Part shown: positions 44,908 to 55,445 of the stretch, one piece after another
Position numbering within the stretch: position 1 is the first letter of the stretch
Layout: the number at the start of each line of letters is the position of its first letter
Origin: Plantago major
Taxonomy: Eukaryota > Streptophyta > Magnoliopsida > Lamiales > Plantaginaceae
Assembly (NCBI GenBank): GCA_026545765.1
Contig: CM048840.1
Location: forward strand, 8,876,765 to 8,940,764
Direction of reading: 5' to 3'
Length of the DNA: 64,000 nucleotides
Made by a program: the position numbers and the translations under genes
Notes under the pieces: generated by a model
What the model saw: the letters and a program-made list of their open reading frames with translations, nothing else
The model's database searches: none
What the model was told of the DNA's origin: nothing

Positions 44908-45165
44908 TTATTTTGTGGGTCTTAAGCCCATTCCCCTAGACAAGCAGTGTACTTGATCCCTCGGTAGCGCTTTGGTTAGCGGATCCGCAATGTTATCCTT
45001 TGATTTCACGTAATCAATAGTGATAACCCCCGTAGAGACCAACTGCCTAATGGTTTTATGTCTTCGACGTATGTGTCTAGACTTACCATTATACATATTG
45101 TTTGTTGCCCTTCCTAATGCTGACATACTGTCACAGTGAATTGTCACAGAAGGCACAGGCTTATC
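44908..45165 (-). pseudogene. Copia B RNase H C-terminus
   Basis: Continues the RT/RNase H protein after a TGA stop at 45166-45168: SVTIHCDSMSALGRA (with the Asp of the last RNase H motif region), RHIRRRHKTIRQLV and DPLTKALPRD, the family's conserved end. A TGG to TGA change in ITC(W)DKPVP is the simplest reading of the stop. Confidence 0.8.
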
Positions 45166-46776
45166 TCAACAAGTGATATCCTCTAAAAATTCTCGAAGCC
45201 ATTCTGCTTCTTCTCCAGCTTTGTCCAAAGCTATAAATTCCGATTCCGATTCCATTGTGGATCGGGCGATGCACGTTTGTTTAGAGCACTTCCATGAAAC
45301 AGCACCGCCACCAATGGTAAATACGTAACCACTAGTGGACTTGGTGTTTGTACTATCAGATATCCAGTTTGCATCACTGTATCCTTCTAATACTGCCGGA
45401 TATCTTCCATAGTGTAATCCATAATCTATTGTGGTCTTCAAGTATCCCAATAGATGAAGTAGAGCTTTCCAGTGAGCATTTCCCGGATTACGCGTAAACC
45501 TAGCCAACTTGTTGACTGCATAAGCAATATCAGGACGAGTGCAGTTCATCACGTACATCAAACTGCCAATTATCCGAGCATATTGCGTTTGGTTTATAGG
45601 ATCACCTAAGTGTTTGTCCAAACACAAAGATTCGTACATTGGTGTCCTTGCACATTGACGGTCAAAGACCTCATATCTCTTTAACATCTCTTCAATGTAA
45701 TGAGATTGTAAAAGCACCAAACCCTCGGGTGTTTTAGAGATTTTTATCCCTAAGATTAAATCTGCTACACCCAAGTCTTTCACATCGAAAAGTTGTTTCA
45801 ACATTTGCTTTGTTTTCAGGATCAAATCCAGGCTACTTCCAGTAATGAGCATGTCGTCTACATATAAGCATATCATGACAAATGATTCAGCGTTCCCTTT
45901 CACATAGACACACTTATCACACTCATTTATAGAAAATCCCTTTGATCGCAACGTGTTGTCAAACTTTTCGTGCCATTGTTTAGGAGCTTGCTTGAGTCCG
46001 TACAGTGACTTGACAAGACGACATACCTTCTTCTCTTGTCCTGGAACCACATACCCTTCAGGTTGTTCCATATAAATTTCCTCGTCCAAATCTCCATTTA
46101 GGAAAGCAGTTTTAACATCCATTTGGTGTATCTCAAGCCCCATTTCCTTGGTCTTCAATTTGAGATAACTCATGAACTCGTTCCATGATGGCGGTAGTTT
46201 CTCAATCAGTGAAGCGGCCAGGAATGACTCATTAGGCTTCATGCCCTCCTGTTCCAAATCATGGAGAATCATTTGATACTCCAGAACCTGACTCATCACA
46301 GACTTCGAGTCATTCATTCTGAAGTTCAAAAATTTCCCCACAATGAACTTCTTCGCACCGGCATCCTGTGCACAGTACTTCCTGTCCAGTTGCTCCCACA
46401 ACTCCTTTGTGGTACTGGCAGAGCTGAAAGCAGTGTAGAGAACATCTGAAAGACAGTTCAGAATGTAGTTCTTACACATGAAATCTGCATGGATCCAAGC
46501 ATCATAGGATAGTTGTTTCCGCTTGTTGTCTTCTTCAGCGGCCTTCTTCTCCTCTGGAGACATGGCGGCCTGATCAATCTCCTGCAGAGTGGGTGGAGCA
46601 GGAGATTCAGCAGTAAGGTAACTTTCAAACCCAATGGTTGTCAAGTAGAACCTCATCTTTTGTTTCCACTGCTTGAAGTTCGTCCCCAGGAACTTCTCTG
46701 GTTTCTCCCCGTGGTTGGCAGGAGCAACATTGATTCGGGGGACAGGAACGTCAGCAGCAACTCCGTTGGCAGACAT
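45166..46776 (-). CDS. Copia B gag-RT/RNase H in-frame fusion
   Basis: This is an open frame of 536 residues from Met at 46776 (MSANGVAADVPVPRI). Residues 1-213 are copia gag (FKQWKQKMRFYLTTIG, WIHADFMCKNYILNCL, LPPSWNEFMSYLK), without zinc knuckle. At about residue 214 the sequence jumps directly to reverse transcriptase motif A (MDVKTAFLNGDL), passes motif B-like VKSLYGLKQAP and the catalytic YVDD (305-308), and runs into RNase H (EGYSDANWISD, STMESESEFIAL). Protease, integrase and the RT fingers are missing. The join keeps frame and the rest has no stop until 45166, where RNase H is cut short. It may be a harmless deletion or a non-autonomous element relying on partners for the missing functions. 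A reading upstream of Met 46776 enters the LTR and is not native. Confidence 0.8.
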   Translation of the reverse strand: MSANGVAADVPVPRINVAPANHGEKPEKFLGTNFKQWKQKMRFYLTTIGFESYLTAESPAPPTLQEIDQAAMSPEEKKAAEEDNKRKQLSYDAWIHADFMCKNYILNCLSDVLYTAFSSASTTKELWEQLDRKYCAQDAGAKKFIVGKFLNFRMNDSKSVMSQVLEYQMILHDLEQEGMKPNESFLAASLIEKLPPSWNEFMSYLKLKTKEMGLEIHQMDVKTAFLNGDLDEEIYMEQPEGYVVPGQEKKVCRLVKSLYGLKQAPKQWHEKFDNTLRSKGFSINECDKCVYVKGNAESFVMICLYVDDMLITGSSLDLILKTKQMLKQLFDVKDLGVADLILGIKISKTPEGLVLLQSHYIEEMLKRYEVFDRQCARTPMYESLCLDKHLGDPINQTQYARIIGSLMYVMNCTRPDIAYAVNKLARFTRNPGNAHWKALLHLLGYLKTTIDYGLHYGRYPAVLEGYSDANWISDSTNTKSTSGYVFTIGGGAVSWKCSKQTCIARSTMESESEFIALDKAGEEAEWLREFLEDITC

Positions 46777-46807
46777 CTTCGATACACTGGCAAAGTACAG
46801 TCTTAAT

Positions 46808-47805
46808 TGTTGTGAGTGGCGGTAGTGTATGAGGACAGAAACGGAGTAGGTAAGGAATAGGATTATACTGTTGAGCAAAGGCTGGGCCTTATTCCGTAAG
46901 ACTGTATTTGCCCCGCTCTGGTGCTGACGATTTACTTGACAAATAGTCTACCAAGATAGAACAGCAGTATGTGAATCAAAGTTCTAGCACTCGAACTTTG
47001 ACTCTGCGAACTAATACAATAAAGGTTTTTCCGGCTTTAGAGAGAGTAGTTTAAGAGAAGGAAGAAGAATGGATTGCTTTTTTACTGAAATCGATTCTAG
47101 GGGGGGCTATTTATAATATTGAAAGGTCCCTGCAGAAACAAAAATTCGAACAGACACTTCTGTTGGAATTTTCATTTCAGTTACATCCTTTGGCGAATGG
47201 TCAGACCAGTTCGCTCAAATTCAAACCGAACGGACACAATCGTTCGCTCAAACCAACCGGACTCGACCGATGGGCTGGTTTCAGACTTAACAGATTATCT
47301 TATTGGGCTTAACCAAACACAATATATTTCTGGCCCAAAAAGATAATAATCAACTCAAGACCGCGACCCGCGAACCCACGGACCCCGGACCCTCGAACCC
47401 ACGAGCCCACGTCCCAAAACCCGGGCCCGGGTCCTGGCGAAGCCAGGCGGGTGCGTGTGTAGGAGCATCTAGCTCCTCCCCCTTCCAAAAGCATGGGTGC
47501 CCTAAGGGCCCAATCACTTAACCTAAGTCTTAGACTAATAAGTAGTTCCTTCTTCCTCAATTTTAGCCATGTGGGACTTCTCCCATTCCAATTCTTGGCA
47601 TTCCATATTCAATGCATCAACCAACACACTTTGAGCTTCAATAACTCTTTCACCTTTCAATGAATTTTAGTAATTGTTTTTCAAGTGTCATCTACTACCA
47701 TAGTAGATTATACACGTTTAATGAAACTTCATTTCAAACGTGTGGGGCCCCTTTGGTTGAGGTACAAAGTCATGGACTAGCCTCATTAGTGCTAAAATTC
47801 TAACA
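46808..47805 (-). repeat. Right (5') LTR of copia B
   Basis: 998 bp, TGTTGTGAG to TTCTAACA, uninterrupted; it serves as the reference for the insertion site of the CACTA element. The - strand has ATTATAAATAGCC near 47105-47117 as its TATA box. Confidence 0.88.
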
Positions 47806-47810
47806 CCTAC

Positions 47811-47986
47811 ATCACCCCGAGTTAGTAAAACAAAATTCAATCCTTTTCCAGCTCAAAGAGAAAACAAAATACTCTTTATTCGTTTCCCAATTCAGATAGG
47901 AAACCTGATGTTTCTCTAACTGTTGTTGTAACACTCCTTATTTCTTCAGACTTCTTCCTTCACTCTGAATTCAATCTATCTCCACA
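47811..47986 (-). repeat. Left (3') LTR of copia A, second part
   Basis: Continues the LTR of A after copia B and matches 51588-51764. It ends CTATCTCCACA, followed by a purine-rich tract on the - strand (TAAGGTGGAGATT), the polypurine tract. Confidence 0.85.
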
Positions 47987-48197
47987 AATCTCCACCTTAG
48001 ATTGAATTCCTCTCTAGCTTCTCCAAAACACTCCTAAGGTTGGAGTAGACCCTTCTGTACTTTCATCAACAATGAGCACATCTGAAACTTTGAAATAGGC
48101 AATGCTTTTGTCAAGCTATCAACTATGTTCTCTGATGTGTGAATCTTCTCCACTTTAATGCTTCCTTCAGCTATCACATCTCTGATGTAGTACAGTC

Positions 48198-48425
48198 TCA
48201 CATCAATGTGTTTTGTCCTGTCAAGGCTATAAACTTAGCCTCAGTAGTTGATAAAGCAACCACAGGTTGTTGGGAACTTTTCCAGCTTATTGCAGTTCCA
48301 TGTAAGGTAAATACATATCCAGTATTGGACTTCCATGTATCCAGATTAGATGTATGCTTGACTACAGGAGAAAAAAATCTATGTGTAGTCCAATCCTTCC
48401 CTCTGTGTGAAACCCTTAGCCACAA
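48198..48425 (-). pseudogene. Copia A RNase H fragment
   Basis: Reads SNTGYVFTLHGTAISWKSSQ and VVALSTTEAKFIAL, the conserved middle of copia RNase H, ending at a stop. It is joined to the beginning of RT by a deletion of the RT palm (near 48380-48425). Sequence 47987-48197 is the 3' remainder with further RNase H-like words in broken frames. Confidence 0.75.
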
Positions 48426-49386
48426 GCCTTGCCTTGTATCTCACTTTCCCACCAATAGCTGCTTCATCTTTCTTCTTAAAGATCCACTTGCAGCCTACCA
48501 ACTTGGTATTCCTTGGTACAGTGACAATACTCCAAGTATTATTCTTGTATAGAGATTCCAATTCTTCCTTAATAACTTCCATCCATAATAACTTCTCTTT
48601 ACAAGTGACTGCTTCATGGTAGCTATTTGGTTCTGCATAATTAATCTCTTCTGCGACACTCAGAGCATAAGAGACCATGTAGGACTTCCCTACTCTTCCA
48701 AAACCATACAAGTTAGGTGCTTGTCTGCCAGTTGTCCTTGTTCTGTCTGTGACTGTTGCAGCAATAGTTTGATCAATAGTTGCACCAACAGTGCCTGAAG
48801 ATTCCCCAGTTTCATGTACAAAAGTGTCAAGTACCTGTGTATCATAAACATGCTCCACCTCAATCTTGGTGTTATCATCTTCACCTATTGTACCAGTTGT
48901 AGGAGAAACCAATGGCTTTGTCCCTAATTCAGTCTGAGATTTGAGAGGCATAATTCTCTCATTGAAAGTAACATCCCTACTCAGAATGCACTTCTTCTGA
49001 TCAATACTCCAAAGCTTGTTGCCCTTTACCCCAGTTGGATATCCCAGAAACACACACTTCAATGCTCTTGCATCTAACTTGTCTTGTTTGGTGTGAACAA
49101 GACCCAAACACCCAAACACCTTCAAGTGATCATATCTGGGAGTATGTCCAGACCATACTTCCTCAGGTGTTTTGAAATTCAGTGCAGAAGTGGGACTTCT
49201 ATTTATCAAATAGCAAGATGTATTTGCAGCTTCTCCCCAAAATCCCTTTGGGAGTCCAGAACCGATAAGCATGCATCTTATCCTCTCCAAGATTGTTCTA
49301 TTGTATCTCTCTGCAACTCCATTTTGCTGAGGGGTTCCTGGTATAGTATTGTGCCTGATTATACTCCTTTTTCTGCAAAAAATCAT
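48379..49386 (-). pseudogene. Copia A integrase C-terminus and RT start
   Basis: Covers the last part of the integrase core (IPGTPQQNGVAERYNRTILE, whose Glu is the third catalytic residue), the GKC-like segment (VFGCLGLVHTKQDKLDARA, VFLGYPTGVKGNKLW) and the linker. The start of reverse transcriptase follows (MEVIKEELESLYKNNTWSIV, GCKWIFKKK, ARLVAKGFTQREGLDYT). At GLDYT the RT breaks off: the palm with YVDD is absent. A frameshift near 49390-49435 separates it from the preceding integrase piece. Confidence 0.82.
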
Positions 49387-49434
49387 TGAGCTCTCCTGAT
49401 AGATATTCTAGCCCATTGTCAGTCCTGAGATACC

Positions 49435-49749
49435 TTAGCTTCCCCCAGTCTGATTCTCAATCTCAATCAGCCAATCTCTAAACTTAGAGAATGCTTCATC
49501 CTTAGATTTCAACACCATGAGCCAGACCTTCCTTGAGTGATCATCAATGATAGACATATAATACTTCCTTCCATTCAATGTCTCAGGCCTAGCAGGTCCC
49601 CATAAATCGGAGTGAACATAATCCAATGGTGCTTTAGTTGTGTGCTTTCCAGTTTCATAACTTGTCTTGTGAGCCTTACCAATAACACAATTCTCACATA
49701 AACTCAGCTTGGACACTTTATCACCACCTAGAACATATTGCTTTGACAA
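49435..49749 (-). pseudogene. Copia A integrase, N-terminal part
   Basis: Carries the zinc-binding cysteines (CENCVIGKAHK) and the first catalytic Asp region (LDYVHSDLWGPARPETL) and the second (MSIIDDHSRKVWLMVLKSK). It is separated from gag-protease by a stop at 49765 (HIS, then stop, then KGLKELSKQYV) and from the rest of integrase by a frameshift. Confidence 0.8.
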
Positions 49750-49764
49750 CTCCTTCAGTCCCTT

Positions 49765-51120
49765 TTAACTGATATGAGCTAACCTCTCATGCCATAGTTG
49801 TGTCTTATCCATTGTTGCAGTAACAGTTGCACTGACAGTTGTACAAACACTTGAAACAACAGATGCCATACCAGACACCACTTCTCCTTGCATGATATAC
49901 AGACCATTAATGAGGTTTGCTTTGATAACTTGTGTATTCCCCTTCATGACTTGCATAACACCATTCTCAGACCCATACTTATATCCCATCTTATCAAGAG
50001 TTCCTAGAGATATCAAGTTCCTTTTCAAAGCAGGTATGTATCTAACATTGGTAAGAATCCTAATGACACCATCATGCATTTTCAGCCTTATGTTACCAGT
50101 TCCTTTGATACCATAAGCATAATCATCTCCCAACAATACATTACCCCTGTTTCCATGCTTGAAATCCTCAAACCACTCTTTTATAGGACATATATGGAAT
50201 GAACACCCTGAATCTATAATCCAATTTAATCCACACTTAGACTCAGTGATAGAGAGTACCTCAGCATTATCAAAGGTATCTGAGGATTCTGCAAGATCTG
50301 CAGTATTGGCTCCACCTTGCTCAGGTGCCTTTCCTCTTCTCTCCTTCTTCTTTAACAAGTAACAATCCTTCATCAGGTGACCTGGTTTCTTGCAGTAGAA
50401 ACATGCCCTCTTCTCTGTGTTGCTATTCCCACCAAACTTGGACTCCTTCAGTTGTTGTTTTGGCCTGCCAGACGTCTTGCTTTTACCAGCTTGATGTTTG
50501 TTCCATGTTTGCTTGACAAACAAGCTTTCAGGTGCAGGATCAGGTCGGTTTCCCACATTCTTTTGATCCATCTTATTCCTTAATGCCTTTTCAACATCTG
50601 CAGCTGTAAGGTCATCTGGTTTGGTCATAACAATAGCATCAATGAAGTGTTCATAGCTTTTGGGTAAAGAGCTCAACAATATCACTGCCTTGTCATTGTC
50701 TTCAACCTTTACTTCCAAAGATTCAATGTCCATGCACAGCTTGTTGAATTCATCCAGCTGATCAATGATTGATCTATCAGCTCTCATCTTGAATGAGAAG
50801 AGTTTTTTGTTCAGGTGCATCTTACTTGCAGAAGACTTCACATGATAAAGGGATTCCAATTTATCCCAAACATCCTTAGCAGTCTTCTCCTTAATCACCT
50901 CTACCAAGACTTTATCTCCCAAAGACAAAATCAGCGAGCTCCTTGCCTTTCCTATGATGCGCGTCTTCTCAGCCGCATCAAAATCCTTAGGAAATCCAGC
51001 ATCTCCAAGCAACGGCTGCTCTAATCCCTGTTGAACCAGTAGAGCCTCCATCTTTGCCTTCCATAATGAGAAATCAATTTTGTCTATAAGCTTCTCGATG
51101 TCAAATCTTGCCATTGCCAT
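49765..51120 (-). pseudogene. Copia A gag and protease
   Basis: A long open frame from Met at about 51120 (MAMARFDIEKLIDKID). Gag capsid motifs are WKAKMEALLVQQGLEQPL, VWDKLESLYHVKSSASKM and LLSSLPKSYEHFIDAI. The zinc knuckle is CFYCKKPGHLMKDC (about 50404-50362). Protease follows with WIIDSGCSFHICP as its active site and then the pre-integrase domain ending LWHERLAHIS at the stop. It would make the particle and process the polyprotein. The frame is intact over about 450 codons, in contrast to the deleted RT. The reading ahead of Met 51120 lies in the primer-site region. Confidence 0.85.
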
Positions 51121-51149
51121 AACCGCTCCTGAGTTGATTGTTCCTGTTT

Positions 51150-51167
51150 CCCACAGACGGCGCCAAT
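51150..51167 (-). other. Primer-binding site of copia A
   Basis: The - strand reads TTGGCGCCGTCTGTGGG directly inside the LTR. This is the TGGCGCC type, not the initiator tRNA-Met type used by most plant copia elements. Confidence 0.55.
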
Positions 51168-51764
51168 TGTTGCGTAATGTTCTTGGAACTCGATCACCAA
51201 CAATAATGATCAATCAACTCAAACCACAGCAAAACAATCGATGAATGTTGTAGCAACAATCACTACGACTGTTATATCAACAATCAATAAAATAGAACTC
51301 AAACAATAACTCCAACACAATCGAAACACGACGATTTACGTAGTTCGGCGAATGCCTACGTCCACGGAAGAAAACTAGAGATCCTTTTATTGACCAATGC
51401 AATGACAAAGATACAAACAATCCTAACAATATTGATTGATAGATAATCGAGAAACAGAGCTTAATCACAAACTAGAAGAATAAGAAGATTTCGTTATGGT
51501 ATTGCAAGAGAATTCTCTTGTCTTGTCTTGTGTTGTGTCTAATGAACATGCCAAAGGTTGTATATATAAGATTTCCTACGCCTCCAACATCACCCTGAGT
51601 TAGTAAAATAAGATTCAATTATTTCCCAGCTCAAAGAGAAAACAAAATACTCTTTATTACTTTCCCAGTTCAGATAGGAAACCTGATGTTTTTTCAACTG
51701 TTGTTGTAACACTCCTTATTTCTTCAGACTTTTTCCTTCACTCTGAATTCAATCTATCTCCACA
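51168..51764 (-). repeat. Right (5') LTR of copia A
   Basis: 597 bp, TGTTGCGTAATG to CTATCTCCACA, followed by the target duplication ATCTC. The - strand TATA box is near 51560-51572 (CTTATATATACAA). Confidence 0.9.
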
Positions 51765-51769
51765 ATCTC

Positions 51770-53214
51770 AAATCCACAAACTTGTGCGTCTCGAAATGCA
51801 TATGGGAACTGATGCACTCGGAATCGCACCTCCAACTCCAAGTACAGTTCAAACAAGACTTGAATTGTCGTATAACGTATACTGAATTGTTCTACCAAAT
51901 ATCACGTTTTGTGGTCATAGCAATTTGCCAACCTGAAACATTAACCTGCCTTGACCCTGTGATTTTAAAAAAGAGGACGAGCATACCGAATGTAAAGAAC
52001 CACTTTGTCTCAGGACTGAATCCTGAAGAAATCACGAAGTCAATCCTCCTATTGAATGAGTAAGGAAAGCCGCAGAAACTAGCAAGTTATTGAGAAGTTT
52101 TCAAAGTTCTGGGTTAAACTATATTATATTATATAGTACTATTTGACTTCAATTTCTCGTCACTCCACCAGCTTTTGGATGCAAGATAAGGACAAAAATA
52201 TCTTCAATTAAACCGGCCCTCCCTCTAGAATGGACCATTATCTTCGTCCTAGTAGTTCTTACTTTTCAAAAGAAAAGAAGAAAAAGGTTTGAACAATAGC
52301 TTTGCCTTTTTTTTTCCTTAATAGTCGGTTAACTTAGAAGAAGAATCAATGATATTTGTCCTAGACTCATAAGCAGTGACAACGATACTAAAATGTTGAT
52401 TATTTTATGTAATTTCTTATGCAATAAACACTGTTAACTAGTAGTTGATTCTTATGATGAGTCTTTGGGGCCAGATTAAGATATATGTTTAAAAAAGGTA
52501 GGCATAAATGCCTGCATGTGAGCCTCTGGGGCCAAAGTTCGTAAATTCTGTTGTAACAAAAGGCTACAACAGTATCCTATCTTATCTGTTCCTTTGCTTG
52601 GATAGTTCCAGATAATTCTAAACATTTTTAGAAAAGAAGAATGCTAGTGAAATTTTCATCTCTCACCCCTAATGGAAAAAAAGTTGTATGAAGTTCGATT
52701 GTTAAATTGTCAAGTTACTAGGTGCATTCTAGATAGATGGTGTAAATCATTTTTCGAATCAGTTTTATGCTCAACAATTGTGACATATTTCGTTGGAGAC
52801 TAATTGATCAACTGATCCTGTTTGACACATATGATCCACATTTACTTGCTAATGTTTGGAGGAAAGATGCGAAATATTTATGTGGGCTCTCTATAGAAGT
52901 GTCGCAATTTGTAAGACTCGTATAATTAATTCCATCGCAAGCTTATTTATCTGTGGGGATCATATTATTTTTAGGTTGTATTTATATATTATTACTATTA
53001 AAGAATTAATATAAATTAATATATTTCACGCCCCTATATAATTCGAGCTTTTAGATTATGGAATTCAAATCATTTATATTTGCTTTCCAATAATTACATC
53101 ATAAATTGGTAATGTCATCGTCCCATTTTACATAAATTATACATATATTTGTATTGGCCCAAAAAAATTATAGTTCAAAGTATATAATTAATGGGGCAGT
53201 AAAGTTCCAGTACG
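51770..53214. other. Intergenic DNA right of copia A
   Basis: A + strand reading at 51797-52063 has balanced composition, but I recognise no family and see no gene signals around it. The remainder is AT-rich without features. Confidence 0.4.
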
Positions 53215-54055
53215 ATATGTGGCAAAAAATTGGTCTGCCCCCGTACTCTTTTTACGTACCTGTAATGAACTACAAAACCTACAAAATATAGCTTCTGACA
53301 ACCTCTGACAAGTACAGTCTGGGCTATGTTGGAGTGCAGCCACCCTAGGCATTTATCAACAACTAATTAATCTGTTTTTGTTTTTAATTGCTATGTCTAA
53401 TTGCCGGCTTGTAGATACTAATTAGTCATTAGTGTTTCGTTATTGAGCAGTGAACCATTTTGCATGCCCAATTTATTGATCTGTCACTCCGTACCAGCAT
53501 GGGCAAAAAAAAAAAAAAAAAAAAAATTACTTGAGGATTAGAAGCATTCTTCAGAAATAAGCTTGTTCATGAACTAGCTTGTTTAAATCGTTCTAAAATT
53601 CGGAGGATTTGGCGTGATGGGCGAACTTTTGGGCCATAATGAATTCATTAGTTTCGCTACAATTATTATATCTTATCTCCAATGTTGTTCTTGTGGAAAA
53701 AAAAAAGATTATTATTAGTTCCGAGATTGGTGAAATTGAACCAGACAGAGTAGCTGATGTCGTGGCAGTAAAAGTCCGGAAGATACATTAATAAGATACT
53801 AAGATGAATAGGTCTAAAATTAACCTGAGTTTATTCGATCTTATATTAATGTGAACTTTAGTTAAAATTGCCCACATGTGGCATTAAAGGGGGAGCTCGG
53901 CGTCCAGTACGAGATCTGGCTAAAAAAAGGTCTTCCCCCGTTGCTTTTTTGGGTGACTTCAGACAAATACAAAACCTATAAAAAGTAGCCTTGTATAGGT
54001 TCTGTAAAAGCTGCTACAGCTATGTTGGCGTGCTGCCATAGTAACTTGGGTAGCT
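53215..54055. repeat. Pair of related blocks of about 140 bp
   Basis: 53205-53350 and 53905-54050 share CCAGTACGA-AT-TGGC, GGTCT-CCCCCGT, TACAAAACCTA and GCTATGTTGG-GTGC phrases in the same order. A poly(A) run of over 20 lies between them at about 53507-53526. Confidence 0.7.
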
Positions 54056-54169
54056 TTAATTGTGCTGCCCAGACATCCAATGAATGCTTGTTGCCCAGCT
54101 GTATCACGATAATCATAGCAATTGTGGAAATAGTCTATTAGCTAAAAGACTGAGTTAAAAGAAAAAAAA

Positions 54170-55445
54170 TAGCGGGCCGTCTGGACCGGTTGTTAGATTT
54201 TTTTTTTTTTTTTGCTATTTAACTTAGTGGGTACTGAACGTATATCTAACATGAATGACCCATTGAGCTGCTTTACGTAGTGGGGTACTTTAGGAAATAT
54301 ATTAGCTTGAATGACCAACCCGCTCGGCTTCTTTAACCGAGTTGAGTAGTTTTAATTTATAAAACCTGGAAACAGCCGCTCAACATTGTAGACTATGCTT
54401 CGGTTATTGTTATAAACGTTCCTATTTTATAAAATCATTTAAAACTTAAATTAGCAACTAATTGGGTTATTTCACCTTGTGCAGTGGGTCGTCTGGACTG
54501 GTTGTTGCTATTTTTTTTTTTTGTTTGGCTCTTTTAACTTAGTGGTCTTGAGCATTATATCGGAGGAGCGACCCACTTAGGCTTTTATGTAGTGGGATAC
54601 TTCAGGAAATATATTAGCTTCAATGAGCAACCCGCTCATTGAAGCGAACAAGAGATTGTGTTTACATCGATAGCGACATTGTGTACTAAGCTTCGGTTAT
54701 TGTTATAAGCATTCATATTTTAGAAAATCATTTAAAACTTAAATTAGCAACCAGTTGGGTTATTTCGCCCGGCAGTGGGTCTACTTGTTTGTAACGGACC
54801 CAGTGGACCGGTTGTTAGTATTTTTTTTTTTTTGAAACTCTTTAACTTAGTGGGTACTAAACGTATATCTGACATGAACGACCCACTAGGCTGCCCCACA
54901 ACCACAAGTTTAAGCTCTTAAAAGAGTGGCCCAGAAAACTGTGTTTTGCCCAATGACAGCAATATCATCAACTAAGCTGTGGTTATTGTTATATACATTC
55001 CTATTTCAGAAAATAATTGAAAACTTAAATTAGCGGCCCACTGGGCTATTTCGCCTGGTGCAGTAGTCTACTTGTTTATAGCGGGCTGTCTAGACTAGAC
55101 TGGTTGTCAACAATTTTATAGTTTTTTTTTTTTTTTCTTTTAACTCGATTAGTCTTGTTAGATATCGTGAGCGACCCACTTTGCGTAGTGGGATACTTTA
55201 AGAAGTTCCTATCTCAGAAAAATATTGAAAACTTAAATTGGCGGTCCAGAGGACCGTATTGTCCGGTGCAGTAGTATACTTTGTAGTGAATTAATTAAAT
55301 TGCTTGTACACACCGATAAACTATTTAAAACTTAAATTAGCGGCCCAGAAGACTGTTTCGCCCGGTGCAGTCGTCCCCTTTTTAGCGAGTAACTTTTACT
55401 TGTATATAGCGGCCCGCCTAGACTGTTGTAAGCGATAATATCCCG
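54170..55445. repeat. Tandem array of units of about 300 bp, each with a poly(T) run
   Basis: Units start near 54170, 54483, 54790, 55081 and 55411 with GCGGGCCGTCTGGACCGGTT or a variant. Each is followed by a T run of 11-17, AACTTAGTGG, a GACCCA(C/T)T phrase and an AAAACTTAAATTAGCGGCCC-like end. Identity declines along the array, and the last units contain internal duplications. Confidence 0.8.

Larger units (their letters stand above)
38996..47805 (-). mobile_element. Copia retrotransposon B, inserted in the LTR of A
   Basis: It has LTRs of about 1.0 kb (right one 46808-47805, left one 38996-44293 including a CACTA insertion) and target duplication CCTAC at 38991-38995 and 47806-47810. The compact interior carries only gag joined to RT/RNase H. 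Protease and integrase are deleted, and no clear primer-binding site follows the inner edge of the 5' LTR. Confidence 0.9.
38585..51764 (-). mobile_element. Copia retrotransposon A (host of the nested insertions)
   Basis: It has two LTRs of about 597 bp (right one 51168-51764; left one split into 38585-38990 and 47811-47986) and a 5-bp target duplication ATCTC at 38580-38584 and 51765-51769. On the - strand it carries gag with zinc knuckle, protease, pre-integrase, integrase and a fragment of RT/RNase H. A large deletion has removed the RT catalytic part. Copia B sits in its left LTR. Confidence 0.9.

Noticed and set aside
46777..46878. N-terminal extension of the copia B fusion protein
   Set aside because: It runs into the LTR; the gag-like start is the ATG at 46776.
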